From VFZP01 sp043755595 (lineage in GTDB: Bacteria; Acidobacteriota; Terriglobia; Bryobacterales; Bryobacteraceae), in assembly GCA_043755595.1 (NCBI GenBank), contig JAYUSQ010000295.1, positions 1-32,902 of the forward strand: DNA of 32,902 bases. The letters are read 5' to 3'. The first letter of the stretch is position 1, and each line of letters starts with the position of its first letter. Positions 17,710 to 26,090 of this stretch are shown in pieces. The position numbers and the translations under genes are program-made. The notes below the pieces were generated by a model that saw only the letters and a list, made by a program, of their open reading frames with translations, was not told the DNA's origin and ran no database searches.

Positions 17710-18498
17710 ATGAAAATCCTACTTGCTCTCACTTTGGCGCTCTTCTCGTATGCTACCTCTGCGAAAGCGGAGACGGCGTGGGCCGTCGACTCCCGCAGCT
17801 TGCTGGTTAGCTTCGATACGAATTTCCCGGCCTTCGTGCGCTCGCTGCGCCTGCTGCAAGGACTGCAACCGGGCGAAGGAATTTTGGCGATCGACTTCCG
17901 CCCCGCCAACAAGAAGCTATATGGATTGGGCAGTTCAAGCCGCGTTTATGTAATCGACACCGATACCGGCATAGCTACTGCCGTGGGCGACGGGCCTTTC
18001 ACGCCAGCGCTCGACGGCTCCGAATTCGGCTTCGATTTCAATCCGACTGTCGACCGCATTCGTGTCGTCAGCAACAAGGGGCAAAATCTGCGGTTGCACC
18101 CAGACACGGGCATGGTGGCGGCGACCGATTTGCCGCTCAACTACGATGGCGTCTCGGCCGAGGGCATCGTGGCGTCGGCCTATACGAATAGCGTAGTGGG
18201 CGCGACGGCGACGACGTTGTATGGCATCGACTCGCGTCGGAAGGCCCTGGTCACGCAGGTCCCGCCGAACGACGGCAAGTTGAATGTGGTGGGTGCGCTG
18301 GCGGACCTTGATCTCACCATGCTGGCGGGCTTCGATATCTCGCCCGTGTCCGGGCGCGGTTATATGGCAGCGCGTTTGGCAAATTCGGCGAAAGCCATGG
18401 TGTACGAAATACACTTAGCGACGGGCGACTATAACCCGCTCGGCGAACTCGGGATCTTCGAGCAGATCTCGGGCTTGGCGATCGAGCCGGCGAAGTAG
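17710..18498 (+). CDS. DUF4394 domain exported protein
   Basis: The 262-residue protein has a clear signal peptide ending AKAE (~residue 21). A DUF4394 domain follows, marked by GEGILAIDFRPANKKLYGLG, GFDFNPTVDRIRVVSNKGQN and LRLHPDTGMVAATDLPLNYD. These look like strands of a beta-propeller. The molecular role of DUF4394 is unknown. An AAGGA stands before the ATG. It follows the FAS1 gene and is followed by an intrinsic terminator. The pairing suggests both proteins act outside the inner membrane. Confidence 0.88.
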   Translation: MKILLALTLALFSYATSAKAETAWAVDSRSLLVSFDTNFPAFVRSLRLLQGLQPGEGILAIDFRPANKKLYGLGSSSRVYVIDTDTGIATAVGDGPFTPALDGSEFGFDFNPTVDRIRVVSNKGQNLRLHPDTGMVAATDLPLNYDGVSAEGIVASAYTNSVVGATATTLYGIDSRRKALVTQVPPNDGKLNVVGALADLDLTMLAGFDISPVSGRGYMAARLANSAKAMVYEIHLATGDYNPLGELGIFEQISGLAIEPAK

Positions 18499-18508
18499 TA
18501 GAGGCACA

Positions 18509-18544
18509 GGGCGGCCCGGGGTCGCAACGGGTTGCCCTTTTCTT
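18509..18544 (+). terminator. Intrinsic terminator of the FAS1-DUF4394 operon
   Basis: GGGCGGCCCG (from 18509) can pair with CGGGTTGCCC (to 18537) as a ten-pair stem with two G-T (G-U) pairs and a 9-base loop, directly followed by TTTTCTT. It sits just after the DUF4394 stop and just before the convergent peptidase stop. The T-run is on the plus strand only. Confidence 0.75.
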
Positions 18545-18545
18545 A

Positions 18546-19754
18546 CTAGCGATCAGCCGCCGCATCGTAGTTCAAGATCGTGAGCAGCACCGTCTGCGGC
18601 CCGCGCCATGCGCCTTCGGGTTCAAACCATTCATCAAGCGAATGGGCGTTGTCGGCGCGTCCGCCCCCGCCCAACGTGACGGCTGGAATACCGAGGCTGA
18701 TCGGCAAATTGGAGTCGGTGCTGGAAGAGAATAGCTTCGGCAGATGCCCGGTGCGGCGCGAAGCGGTGAGTGCCGCTTGCACCAGCGCGTTCGATTCCGC
18801 CGTCACGCCCGCCGGACGGTTGCCAATCAGATTGGCCTCAGCCTTCACCTTCTGCCCCGACGGTTCGCGAAACTTATTTTCCTCTTCGGCTCCCAGCCGC
18901 ATCGTTTCCATCATTTTCAACTCAAGCCGGTCAAGCTCCGCCGGTGCCTCCGAGCGCAGATCCACTTCCATCCAGGCTTCCTCGGCAATCGCGTTCACCG
19001 CGGTCCCGCCGCCGATTCGACCCACGTTGTAAGTAGTCTTCGGGCTACCGGGAACCTCCAGCGACGCGAGCCGCGCGATCATCCGTCCGATCGCGTGCGC
19101 CGCGTTGGGGCGACCGAAGTTTCCGTAGCTATGCCCGCCCGGACCATGCGCCGTCACCTTATAGCGCTTCACACCATTTCCGCCGTTGACGATGCGGGCC
19201 GGATCGGCGCCGTCCACGGAAATGAACGCCTTCAACCGCCCCTTGTGGCGGCTTTGCTGGAAGAGGTATTTGACGCCGTTCAAATCGCCGAGACCCTCTT
19301 CTCCGACATTGGCCACGAACAGCAGCGTGCGCCGCGTCTCAATGCGCGCATGATTCAGCGCTTCGGCGACCGCGAGAATACAGGCGAGTCCGCGCGAATC
19401 GTCCGCTAGGCCCGGAGCAAACCACCGTTTACCTTCCTTACGCACTTTGGTGTTGACGCCGGGTTCGAAGGAAATATCGAGATGCGCGGCCAACACCAGT
19501 ACGTCGTCCACCGCGGCGCCCGGACGCCACCCCAGGACATTGCCTTGCGTATCGATTTCGACATCCTTCAGCCCAACGCGGCGGAATTCCTGCGCCATGA
19601 ACTTCGCGCGCTCAGCCTCATGGAAGGTGGGTGCCGGGATTTCGGCGATCTGCACCTGCTTGTCGAGGTGGGCGTTGTGATTGGTTTCCAGATAGCCGAG
19701 AGCCTGGGCGACCGCGTCGGCCAACAACAACACAAAGGGGTGCATGAAACCCAT
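18546..19754 (-). CDS. M20-family metallopeptidase
   Basis: From ATG at 19754 the product is 402 residues. The di-zinc site of M20 peptidases is visible: AAHLD (H91, D93), GLADDSRG (D118), VGEEG (E152/E153), VDGADPA (D181) and the C-terminal NAHSLDEWF. The GPGGHSYGNFGRPNAAHAIG stretch belongs to the inserted dimerisation domain. Such enzymes remove N-terminal or C-terminal residues from short peptides or acylated amino acids; the pattern resembles PepT-like tripeptidases. No signal peptide is certain. An ATG nine bases further in (19745) is an equal alternative, and the upstream extension to 19802 was judged non-coding. The gene is convergent with DUF4394. Confidence 0.88.
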   Translation of the reverse strand: MGFMHPFVLLLADAVAQALGYLETNHNAHLDKQVQIAEIPAPTFHEAERAKFMAQEFRRVGLKDVEIDTQGNVLGWRPGAAVDDVLVLAAHLDISFEPGVNTKVRKEGKRWFAPGLADDSRGLACILAVAEALNHARIETRRTLLFVANVGEEGLGDLNGVKYLFQQSRHKGRLKAFISVDGADPARIVNGGNGVKRYKVTAHGPGGHSYGNFGRPNAAHAIGRMIARLASLEVPGSPKTTYNVGRIGGGTAVNAIAEEAWMEVDLRSEAPAELDRLELKMMETMRLGAEEENKFREPSGQKVKAEANLIGNRPAGVTAESNALVQAALTASRRTGHLPKLFSSSTDSNLPISLGIPAVTLGGGGRADNAHSLDEWFEPEGAWRGPQTVLLTILNYDAAADR

Positions 19755-19834
19755 CGTGGTACGTCCAGACACACGAAGGGCCGGCCGCCTGGAACAGCGC
19801 ACCGGCCCCTGCTGTGTCTTCCTCTCAGGTTCGA

Positions 19835-22800
19835 CTAAAAGGCGTACTTCAAGCCAAACTGAATCGTGCGTGGCGCGTTGATCTGGCCACCAATGGAGCC
19901 AAACGCCGCCGGGGTCGTGATGTCACGGCCCGGAGCGCCCCAGCTAACCGAGTTCAAAATGTTGAACATCTCGACGCGGAAATCGATGCGGTGATTCTCG
20001 GTGACCGCAAAGCGCTTGCCGATCGAGCTATCCAGGTTAAAGAACCCGGGCGCGCGCTCGGTGCCGACGCCCGCGCTGCCGAATTCGCCTGGAGCGGGAA
20101 TGCCATAAGCGCAAGTGCCGTTGTCGGTGCCAGCGCTACAGAATGAAGCGGCAGTCACGTCGCCAAACCAACGGTCCACCGTGCGTGTGGTGGGAGCCGA
20201 TTGCACGCGATAGTAATTGGCGCGGGCATTGCCTCGCGGACTGCGGCCAGAGTTGGTGTTCTGCGTGGTCGCCCAAATAGTGACGGGGAAGCCGCCACGA
20301 ACCGACATATTGTAGTTAAGATTCCAGCCGCCAAAGATCATGTCAACTGCTTTGTTGCTGCTGGCGCCGAACTTCTGTCCCTTGCCGAAAGGAAGATTGA
20401 ACAACCCGGCAGTGGTGAAGTTGTGGCGAACGTCGAAGCAGGCCGGGCCGTAGTTGCCGCGGCGATTATTGGCATCCTGCCAATAAGCGCCTTCGGCGTT
20501 AACACCACCGCAGCCGTAGTAGCCGAGGCCATCGGTGTTGGTCTTCGAGAAGGTGTATTGGAACAGCATCTCAAGACCACCGGTCATGCGGCGCCGGCCG
20601 CTGAGTTGTAGCGCGTTATACCAACTGGTGCCGCTCGATTCGGTGAGCGCGATGTTGCCGACGTTCGGCAACACCCGGGCCAGAGGCCGGCGGTCGTTGA
20701 TCGGAGCCCACGTCGAGTAGGGGCCGGTGCCGGGGAGCGGGTTGTTGCCTTCGTGAGGAATCACAAGGTGCGTGCCGCGTTGCCCGACATACGCGACAGT
20801 CACGCTGGTCGCTTTGTCGATCTCGCGTTCAATGGCGAAGTTAAACTGATTGGTCATCTGCGGACGCAAGTCCAGATCCCAAGCGCGGCCCTGATAGAAA
20901 GGGGCGGCCGTCGGACTGCTGCGCGGGCTGGTCAAATCGCCGCGGGCGACGACATCGGTGAAGCCCGTCGCGATCTTGCCCGGCAGCGTGCTGTCGTAGG
21001 TGACGTTCGACTCGGTAAAGAACGGAGGGTTCAACGTCAGCCGAAGATTTGCGCCCGTGCCTTCGAGGAAGTTCGAGAGGCGATAAGCGGCGCGGACGAC
21101 GGTCTTTTGGTTCAGCGTGTAGGCAATGCCCAGGTTCGGATTAAACTGCTTTTTGTAGGCCTTATAGAGAGCGCGGCCAAACTCACCGGAACCGGGCAGG
21201 ATCAGAGCGCCGGTGTAGGTATTGATGTTCACTTGACGGTCGGCAACCTCATAGATCGGGGACATGTATTCCCAGCTAACGCCGTAGTTGAACGTGAGAT
21301 TGCGGCGGACCTTCCAGCTATCCTGCACGAAAATAATATTGCGCCATTGGCGATGGCCCCAAGGCCCGCTTACCGCGCCGCGGCCCTTGCTGGCCAGCGT
21401 ATCGAGCAGGAAGTCTCCGATGTCGATGCCCGAGTAAGCTCCGTTGTAACTGAACGATCCGAGCGCGCCATTGTTGCCTGCGTAGTAGCGGTTCTGACGC
21501 ATACGGAGCAGGTTCACGCCAAACTTCATGACGTGTGAGCCTGTCTGGTAGGTGTTGTTCGACTGAAATTGAAACTTGTTGTCGCGCGTGTTGGCGATAG
21601 TCGCCGCCGATCCGGCGCCGGACAAACTGCCACCCAAATTGAAAGCCGAGAGACCGGCGATGAACTGGCCGCCGGGGATGCCGAATTTGGAATTGCCATC
21701 GGCCCCGAGTTGACCGGACCAATCGATCACTTTATCGTCGATGCCAACCAAGCTATACGAGAAACGGTTGTCGGAAACCATGCTGGCGCTCCAGGTGCGT
21801 GTCCAGTTGGTGACCGCGGACCACGTCGGACCGTTGTTGCCACCCGTCATAAAGATGGGCAGGGCGGCCGAAGAGCCAAACGTCTCATACATGCCTTTAG
21901 AGAACCGGAACATCAGGTTGTCCTTGTCGTTGAGGCGATAGTCCAGCTTGGCGTCACCCTGTTTGTTGCTTAGGTAATTCCGCGTGGCGCCGATATAGTT
22001 GCCGCCCACGCCCAAATTGCCAGTTCCAATGTTGTTCGGCAGCGGATAAAGGGCAGGGTTGCTAAACAGGAAACGGGCGGTGGGGCTAAAGCGCGACACC
22101 GGGATCTGATTGTTCGGGAACGGGGTCCGCGCGGCAATGGTCGTACCCGTGGTTGGATCGCGAACAATCTGATTGTTCACCGTAAGGAACTGGCTCAAAT
22201 CGCCATTGCGCCAAGCTGCAGGTGCGACGCTAGCCGTAGCCGGACCGGCAATGCGCCGCTCGCTCTGCTCGTAGTCCACAAAGAAAAACGTCCGGTTGCG
22301 TTGAATCGGGCCACCCAAAGTGCCGCCGAAAATATTCTGGCGAAGCGCCTGCTTCTTGACATTGTTGCGGTTGTTGAAAAAGCCATTCGCGTCGAGCTTA
22401 TCGTTCCTCAGAAACTCAAAGACATTGCCGTGGAATTGATTGGTGCCGCTCTTGATCGACATCACCACGCTCGCGCCGCCGACATTGCCGAATTCGGCGC
22501 CGGCGTTGCCCGTCACAACCTTCACCTCTTCAAGTGCGTCCACGCTCGGCTGGTAACCGATCTGGTTGTCCACGCTCTGGTTGATGTCGACGCCATCAAG
22601 GATGAAGTTGTTCGTCTGTTCGCGGTTGCCATTCACCTGCGGGCGCGAACCGGAGCCTTGAAAACGGGCCACGGTATTCATCGCGTTGGGCGCCGTCGAA
22701 ACCGCGCCGGGGATCAGCAAAGTCAAGGCGGCGAAGTTGCGGCCGTTGAGAGGGATACTGGTCAGCTTAGACGACGACAGCGTGTCGCCGGTAGCCTGCG

Positions 22801-23185
22801 TCTCTGTCTGGAGCAACGGACCGACATCCGTGACTTCCACGGTCTGCGTCGTGTCGCCAAGTTCCAGCTTCACATCGATACGCCCAACCTGATTGGCTTC
22901 CATTTTGAACGGCCCGATGACCGACTTCTTGAAGCCCTTGGATTCAACGGTAATCGTATAGTTGCCCACGCGCAGGAACGAGAACGTATAGTTCCCCGCC
23001 GCGTTCGTAGTGGCCGTCGTGCGGACGTTGGTTTCTGTATTGGTCGCTGTGACCGTGCCGTCGGGAATCGTTGCGCCCGTCGGATCGTTCACAGTACCGG
23101 TAATGGAAGCGGTGATCGTCTGCGCGGGCGCCAAACTAGCGCTCAAGCACAGCATCGCTGCCAGCAGGATCTTGTTTCTAGACAT
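19835..23185 (-). CDS. TonB-dependent receptor, Oar-like, with N-terminal carboxypeptidase-regulatory-like domain
   Basis: This 1116-residue protein has a signal peptide ending APAQ (~residue 22). An Ig-like regulatory domain (~23-110) follows: SITGTVNDPTGATIPDG, then NAAGNYTFSFLRVGNYTI. The plug domain follows (LNGRNFAALTLLIPGA; NNFILDGVDINQSVD), then a long outer-membrane barrel rich in aromatic strands ending FGLKYAF, with a terminal Phe as expected for barrel assembly. Proteins of this layout are numerous in Acidobacteriota and probably import large substrates. The SD-like GGAGAG precedes the ATG at 23185. It is divergent from the enolase-superfamily gene, which may share its substrate theme. 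The gene is intact. Confidence 0.93.
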   Translation of the reverse strand: MSRNKILLAAMLCLSASLAPAQTITASITGTVNDPTGATIPDGTVTATNTETNVRTTATTNAAGNYTFSFLRVGNYTITVESKGFKKSVIGPFKMEANQVGRIDVKLELGDTTQTVEVTDVGPLLQTETQATGDTLSSSKLTSIPLNGRNFAALTLLIPGAVSTAPNAMNTVARFQGSGSRPQVNGNREQTNNFILDGVDINQSVDNQIGYQPSVDALEEVKVVTGNAGAEFGNVGGASVVMSIKSGTNQFHGNVFEFLRNDKLDANGFFNNRNNVKKQALRQNIFGGTLGGPIQRNRTFFFVDYEQSERRIAGPATASVAPAAWRNGDLSQFLTVNNQIVRDPTTGTTIAARTPFPNNQIPVSRFSPTARFLFSNPALYPLPNNIGTGNLGVGGNYIGATRNYLSNKQGDAKLDYRLNDKDNLMFRFSKGMYETFGSSAALPIFMTGGNNGPTWSAVTNWTRTWSASMVSDNRFSYSLVGIDDKVIDWSGQLGADGNSKFGIPGGQFIAGLSAFNLGGSLSGAGSAATIANTRDNKFQFQSNNTYQTGSHVMKFGVNLLRMRQNRYYAGNNGALGSFSYNGAYSGIDIGDFLLDTLASKGRGAVSGPWGHRQWRNIIFVQDSWKVRRNLTFNYGVSWEYMSPIYEVADRQVNINTYTGALILPGSGEFGRALYKAYKKQFNPNLGIAYTLNQKTVVRAAYRLSNFLEGTGANLRLTLNPPFFTESNVTYDSTLPGKIATGFTDVVARGDLTSPRSSPTAAPFYQGRAWDLDLRPQMTNQFNFAIEREIDKATSVTVAYVGQRGTHLVIPHEGNNPLPGTGPYSTWAPINDRRPLARVLPNVGNIALTESSGTSWYNALQLSGRRRMTGGLEMLFQYTFSKTNTDGLGYYGCGGVNAEGAYWQDANNRRGNYGPACFDVRHNFTTAGLFNLPFGKGQKFGASSNKAVDMIFGGWNLNYNMSVRGGFPVTIWATTQNTNSGRSPRGNARANYYRVQSAPTTRTVDRWFGDVTAASFCSAGTDNGTCAYGIPAPGEFGSAGVGTERAPGFFNLDSSIGKRFAVTENHRIDFRVEMFNILNSVSWGAPGRDITTPAAFGSIGGQINAPRTIQFGLKYAF

Positions 23186-23341
23186 TAATTATATTTTCTC
23201 TCCGTTTGATTCGGCTACGTATTCGTGGAGCCAGAAGCCGCTAGACGAGAGCGTTTCTTCCAGTTCCCATAGAAGCGCGGGGAAAACAAGCCCCTAAACC
23301 GGTTACGTGCAATTCACCTGCCAACCGAATACCCTAGACAG
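23186..23341. promoter_or_regulatory. Divergent promoter region between receptor and dehydratase genes
   Basis: This 156-bp gap separates two divergently read genes and must hold both start regions. On the minus strand a purine-rich GGAGAG and an A/T-rich stretch lie just before the receptor ATG. No operator could be recognised. Confidence 0.45.
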
Positions 23342-24565
23342 ATGCAACGACGTTCCTTCCTGAAACAGGCGGCCCTCGGGGCGGCCACCGCGACCCTGAG
23401 CCACGCCGCTCTGCCCAAGATCAAGATCACGCGGGTGCGGATCTACAAGCCAACCCAGTTTAACCCGACCTTCAACCAAAGCAACATGGTCGTGACGGTG
23501 GAGACGGACGCGGGGTTGATTGGCGTCGGTGAAGGCGGGACTAAGGATCTGCTCGAACAATGCGCCGGGAGCCTCATCGGCAAAGACCCGTTCCTGATCG
23601 AGCGCATCTGGCACGACATGTACAAGGCCTGGTTCTATCCGCCGGGCCGCGAGAAAATCCACGCCTTGGGGGCGCTCGATTTGGCGTTATGGGACATTAA
23701 GGGCAAAGCGCTCGGCGTGCCCGTGCATCAACTGCTGGGCGGCATGATTCGCGATCACCTGGAGTGTTATGGCACTGGCCCGCTGAGCGCGCCTGCACAG
23801 CGTTTGTCGCTGGGCGAGCGCGCAAGGGCGACCATCGAATCGGGCTTCCGCGCCTTTCGCACCGCTGCGGGGGGAGGCGACCCACGGGCCGGGGCCGTAT
23901 TCGAAACCCACAATCAGGTTCGCGCCACGGCGAAAGCCTGCAAAGAGATCCGCGAGGGCGTCGGCCCCGACGGCGATTGGCTGATCGATTTTCATCAGCG
24001 CTTCGATTTCTCGGACGCCGTACGCGCCTGCAAACTGCTGGAGGAATACGAGCCGTATTTCGTGGAAGACCCGGTGGCCGACGCTCAGGCGCTTTCGGAA
24101 ATCCCCAAACTGCGGCTGATGACGACCGTGCCGCTCACACACGGCGAGGAGTGGGGCCAGCGCTGGGACTTCTTCCCGTTGGTGGAGAAGAAGGATATCG
24201 ACTATATCCGCGCGACGCTGCCCAACGTCGGCGGCATCACGGAAATGACCAAGATCGCCGCGCTGTGCCAGACCCACGCCGTGGGCATCGCCCCACACTT
24301 CACCGGGCCCATTGCTACGGCGGCGATCGTTCACACGCTGGGGCCCTTCTCTGGGCCTGTGATCGTCGAGATTGGGTCCAATACCAAGCTGCCGAGCCAC
24401 ATTAAGGAAGGCTTGGATTTCAAGGCCGGCAAGTGCTGGCCCAATGACCGGCCTGGCTTGGGGGTCACGCTAGAGATGAGCCAATTGACACAAATTGGCG
24501 AGGTGACAGCGGAAGGCAACAAGCTCTACTACTTCCGCAAGGATGGCTCGCTGACGCATTGGTAG
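23342..24565 (+). CDS. Enolase-superfamily dehydratase (mandelate racemase/galactonate dehydratase-like), Tat-exported
   Basis: The 407-residue protein opens with a twin-arginine signal, RRSFLKQAALGAATA, so it is probably exported folded. The N-terminal capping domain (~28-140) includes TDAGLIGVGEGG and ALDLALWDIKGKALGVPVHQLLGG. In the barrel, metal ligands are seen as D in LIDFHQRF, E in YFVEDPV and E in THGEEWGQ, and a His in GIAPHFTGP matches the catalytic His of the galactonate-dehydratase group. These enzymes dehydrate acid sugars; the exact sugar is unknown. It is divergent from the TonB-dependent receptor, which may supply related substrates. Confidence 0.88.
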   Translation: MQRRSFLKQAALGAATATLSHAALPKIKITRVRIYKPTQFNPTFNQSNMVVTVETDAGLIGVGEGGTKDLLEQCAGSLIGKDPFLIERIWHDMYKAWFYPPGREKIHALGALDLALWDIKGKALGVPVHQLLGGMIRDHLECYGTGPLSAPAQRLSLGERARATIESGFRAFRTAAGGGDPRAGAVFETHNQVRATAKACKEIREGVGPDGDWLIDFHQRFDFSDAVRACKLLEEYEPYFVEDPVADAQALSEIPKLRLMTTVPLTHGEEWGQRWDFFPLVEKKDIDYIRATLPNVGGITEMTKIAALCQTHAVGIAPHFTGPIATAAIVHTLGPFSGPVIVEIGSNTKLPSHIKEGLDFKAGKCWPNDRPGLGVTLEMSQLTQIGEVTAEGNKLYYFRKDGSLTHW

Positions 24566-24662
24566 CGCCGGGTTAAATCGCCGGATCCCATGGTATGCCG
24601 ATTTGCGAGGCTTTCCACTCTTGATCGAGATCGGAGAGAGCCGCTTCCATGATCCGGCGATC

Positions 24663-25166
24663 CTAGTGGTCGAGCGGCAATTCGGGATCGCGCAGCTTGC
24701 CGAGGCATCGCTCGATGAGCCCTTGAATCCGTGCGCGCCGGGTGCGAAACCGGACCAACTCTTCGCAGTTGAGACGAAGATTATCGAGCGTGTATTCGCC
24801 GGCCGGCGTCACCGCGCTCAGGGTACCGGCCTTTTGCTTGATGAAATGTTGGATGAAAGGGTCGCAAACGCAGGGGTCGGCGAACTGGAAGCCCCCAGCC
24901 ACTTCGTCGTCATCCGGCCAGGTTGCGCCCTTGTACCGGTTGCATTGGTTGCAGCAGTAATAGAGGTTTGGATATTCAAATTCAAGATCCGGGAAGATAC
25001 TCCTCGGCCGGAAATGGTCGGCACCGAAGGTGTCGATTCCGCGGCGGTAGACTTCAGTGATTCCGCAATAGGCACATTGGTAGCGAAAGTCGCGTCTAAG
25101 AAACGGCTTGAATCGCCCCGCGACTCGGAACCGTGGCACATCGGCCGAGCGCGTAAAGAGCGGCAT
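24663..25166 (-). CDS. HNH endonuclease
   Basis: The 167-residue protein has an HNH nuclease core at residues ~28-80: a CAYC zinc knuckle (C31, C34), the catalytic-type DH pair in GADHFRPRS (D50, H51), N67 in PNLYYCC, and the second knuckle CNQCN (C72, C75). The C-terminal ~85 residues are helical and charged with no known domain. Its ATG overlaps the stop of the upstream sigma-factor gene by one base (TGATG), so the two are translationally coupled. Lying beside a restriction-modification operon, it may be a defence nuclease; that role is inference. The gene is intact. Confidence 0.85.
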   Translation of the reverse strand: MPLFTRSADVPRFRVAGRFKPFLRRDFRYQCAYCGITEVYRRGIDTFGADHFRPRSIFPDLEFEYPNLYYCCNQCNRYKGATWPDDDEVAGGFQFADPCVCDPFIQHFIKQKAGTLSAVTPAGEYTLDNLRLNCEELVRFRTRRARIQGLIERCLGKLRDPELPLDH

Positions 25167-25846
25167 CAGGGAATTAGGCGGTGGCCCGGACGCGGCAATT
25201 GAAGCGAAGCTTCCAGCCGCTCCAATGCCGCTTCGATTCGGCCCATCGAACTTTGCCGGTAGCCCTTGTCTAACTCGTCCGCCTCGGCAATTTCAATTTC
25301 TCGCAACCGAGTCTCCACCTCTGCGAAGCGGGTGCTCTGATCTTCCGTCAGGCAGCCCTTGTACTTGGCCTTGAGCAAGGGGGCGCGCTCTTCGAGGAGT
25401 TGGTCTTTGGGACTTCGGCGCGTGAGCAACTGCTGCCGAAAGCGCATCTTGAGTACTTGCAGCAGGATTTCCAGATCGGTTCGACTCAGTCCGAATTCCA
25501 GGCAAACCGCGTCCCGGTCTCGACCCTCGTAGTAAAACTGGTGCATGATCCGGCGTTCTCGTTCTGGCAATCCAGCCACAACTTCGGCCAGCATCCTAAA
25601 GCGCTCAGCTGTTACAAGCTCAGCCTCCGCGCTCTCCGATGGGTTGGCCAGGTCCATCGCTTGGCCAGCCGCACTCAAGTGCTCTCGCACAACATGATCG
25701 GAAATGGACAGAATAAACGGTCTCAGACCAGATGGATTTTTCAGGCCCGTCCTCTGGAGGTTAGACATGGTCCGAAGAAAAGTTTCTTGAATGAGATCCT
25801 CGCGGAGTGCATCATCCTTCAACGATGGAACGTAGGCGAATCTCAA
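25166..25846 (-). CDS. ECF-like RNA polymerase sigma factor, main part (regions 2-4), out of frame with its N-terminus
   Basis: The frame carries LREDLIQETFLRTMSNLQR (end of sigma region 2), AERFRMLAEVVAGLPERERRIMHQFYYEG (region 4.1) and CLEFGLSRTDLEILLQVLKMRFRQ (region 4.2 helix-turn-helix). A charged helical extension of about 80 residues (KYKGCLTEDQSTRFAEVETR...) follows and may form a coiled coil. The apparent TTG start at 25846 lies inside region 2, so the true N-terminus is in the neighbouring frame (see 25812-26090). Removing one G near 25816-25817 joins the frames as RSIVE-DDALRED. The gene is therefore frameshifted, or the base is a sequencing error. It is coupled to the HNH gene. 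Confidence 0.75.
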   Translation of the reverse strand: MRFAYVPSLKDDALREDLIQETFLRTMSNLQRTGLKNPSGLRPFILSISDHVVREHLSAAGQAMDLANPSESAEAELVTAERFRMLAEVVAGLPERERRIMHQFYYEGRDRDAVCLEFGLSRTDLEILLQVLKMRFRQQLLTRRSPKDQLLEERAPLLKAKYKGCLTEDQSTRFAEVETRLREIEIAEADELDKGYRQSSMGRIEAALERLEASLQLPRPGHRLIP

Positions 25847-26090
25847 GCAGACTTTTAAAATAGCCCCGGAAGTGAGCCTCCACGCCGGAGTCCCCGTCGA
25901 TCAAACCCGCTATGTAGGCAACGTCGAACTCTCGCGGCGTCGCACGGCGCCCGCTCAATGGCGCGAGCAGTTCGCCAATATATTGGTCCTGCCAGAGCTC
26001 TCCGATTTGCGACAGTCGCGCCACAACCAATAGGGTATCAAGGCCCGCCGGTGGATCGCCGACGCATTGGTAAGCTAGATAGGAAAGCAT
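25812..26090 (-). pseudogene. N-terminal fragment of the frameshifted sigma factor
   Basis: This minus-strand frame reads REFDVAYIAGLIDGDSGVEAHF followed by YFKSLLEIRLRSIVEG and stops at 25812. It is the start of sigma region 2 as seen in acidobacterial ECF-like factors. The continuation DDALREDLIQETF lies in the next frame with one extra base between. Possible starts are ATG at 26090, which overlaps the divergent methyltransferase start, and GTG at 26024; neither has a convincing ribosome-binding site. The residues before REFDVAYI are not family-typical. Confidence 0.6.

Noticed and set aside
22301..23188. 295-residue plus-strand frame
   Set aside because: Antisense to the TonB-dependent receptor N-terminus, with shadow-like composition.
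25812..25835. RF2-like programmed +1 frameshift in the sigma gene
   Set aside because: The GGA-TGA context lacks a slippery P-site codon and no upstream stimulatory Shine-Dalgarno is evident, so mutation or read error is simpler.
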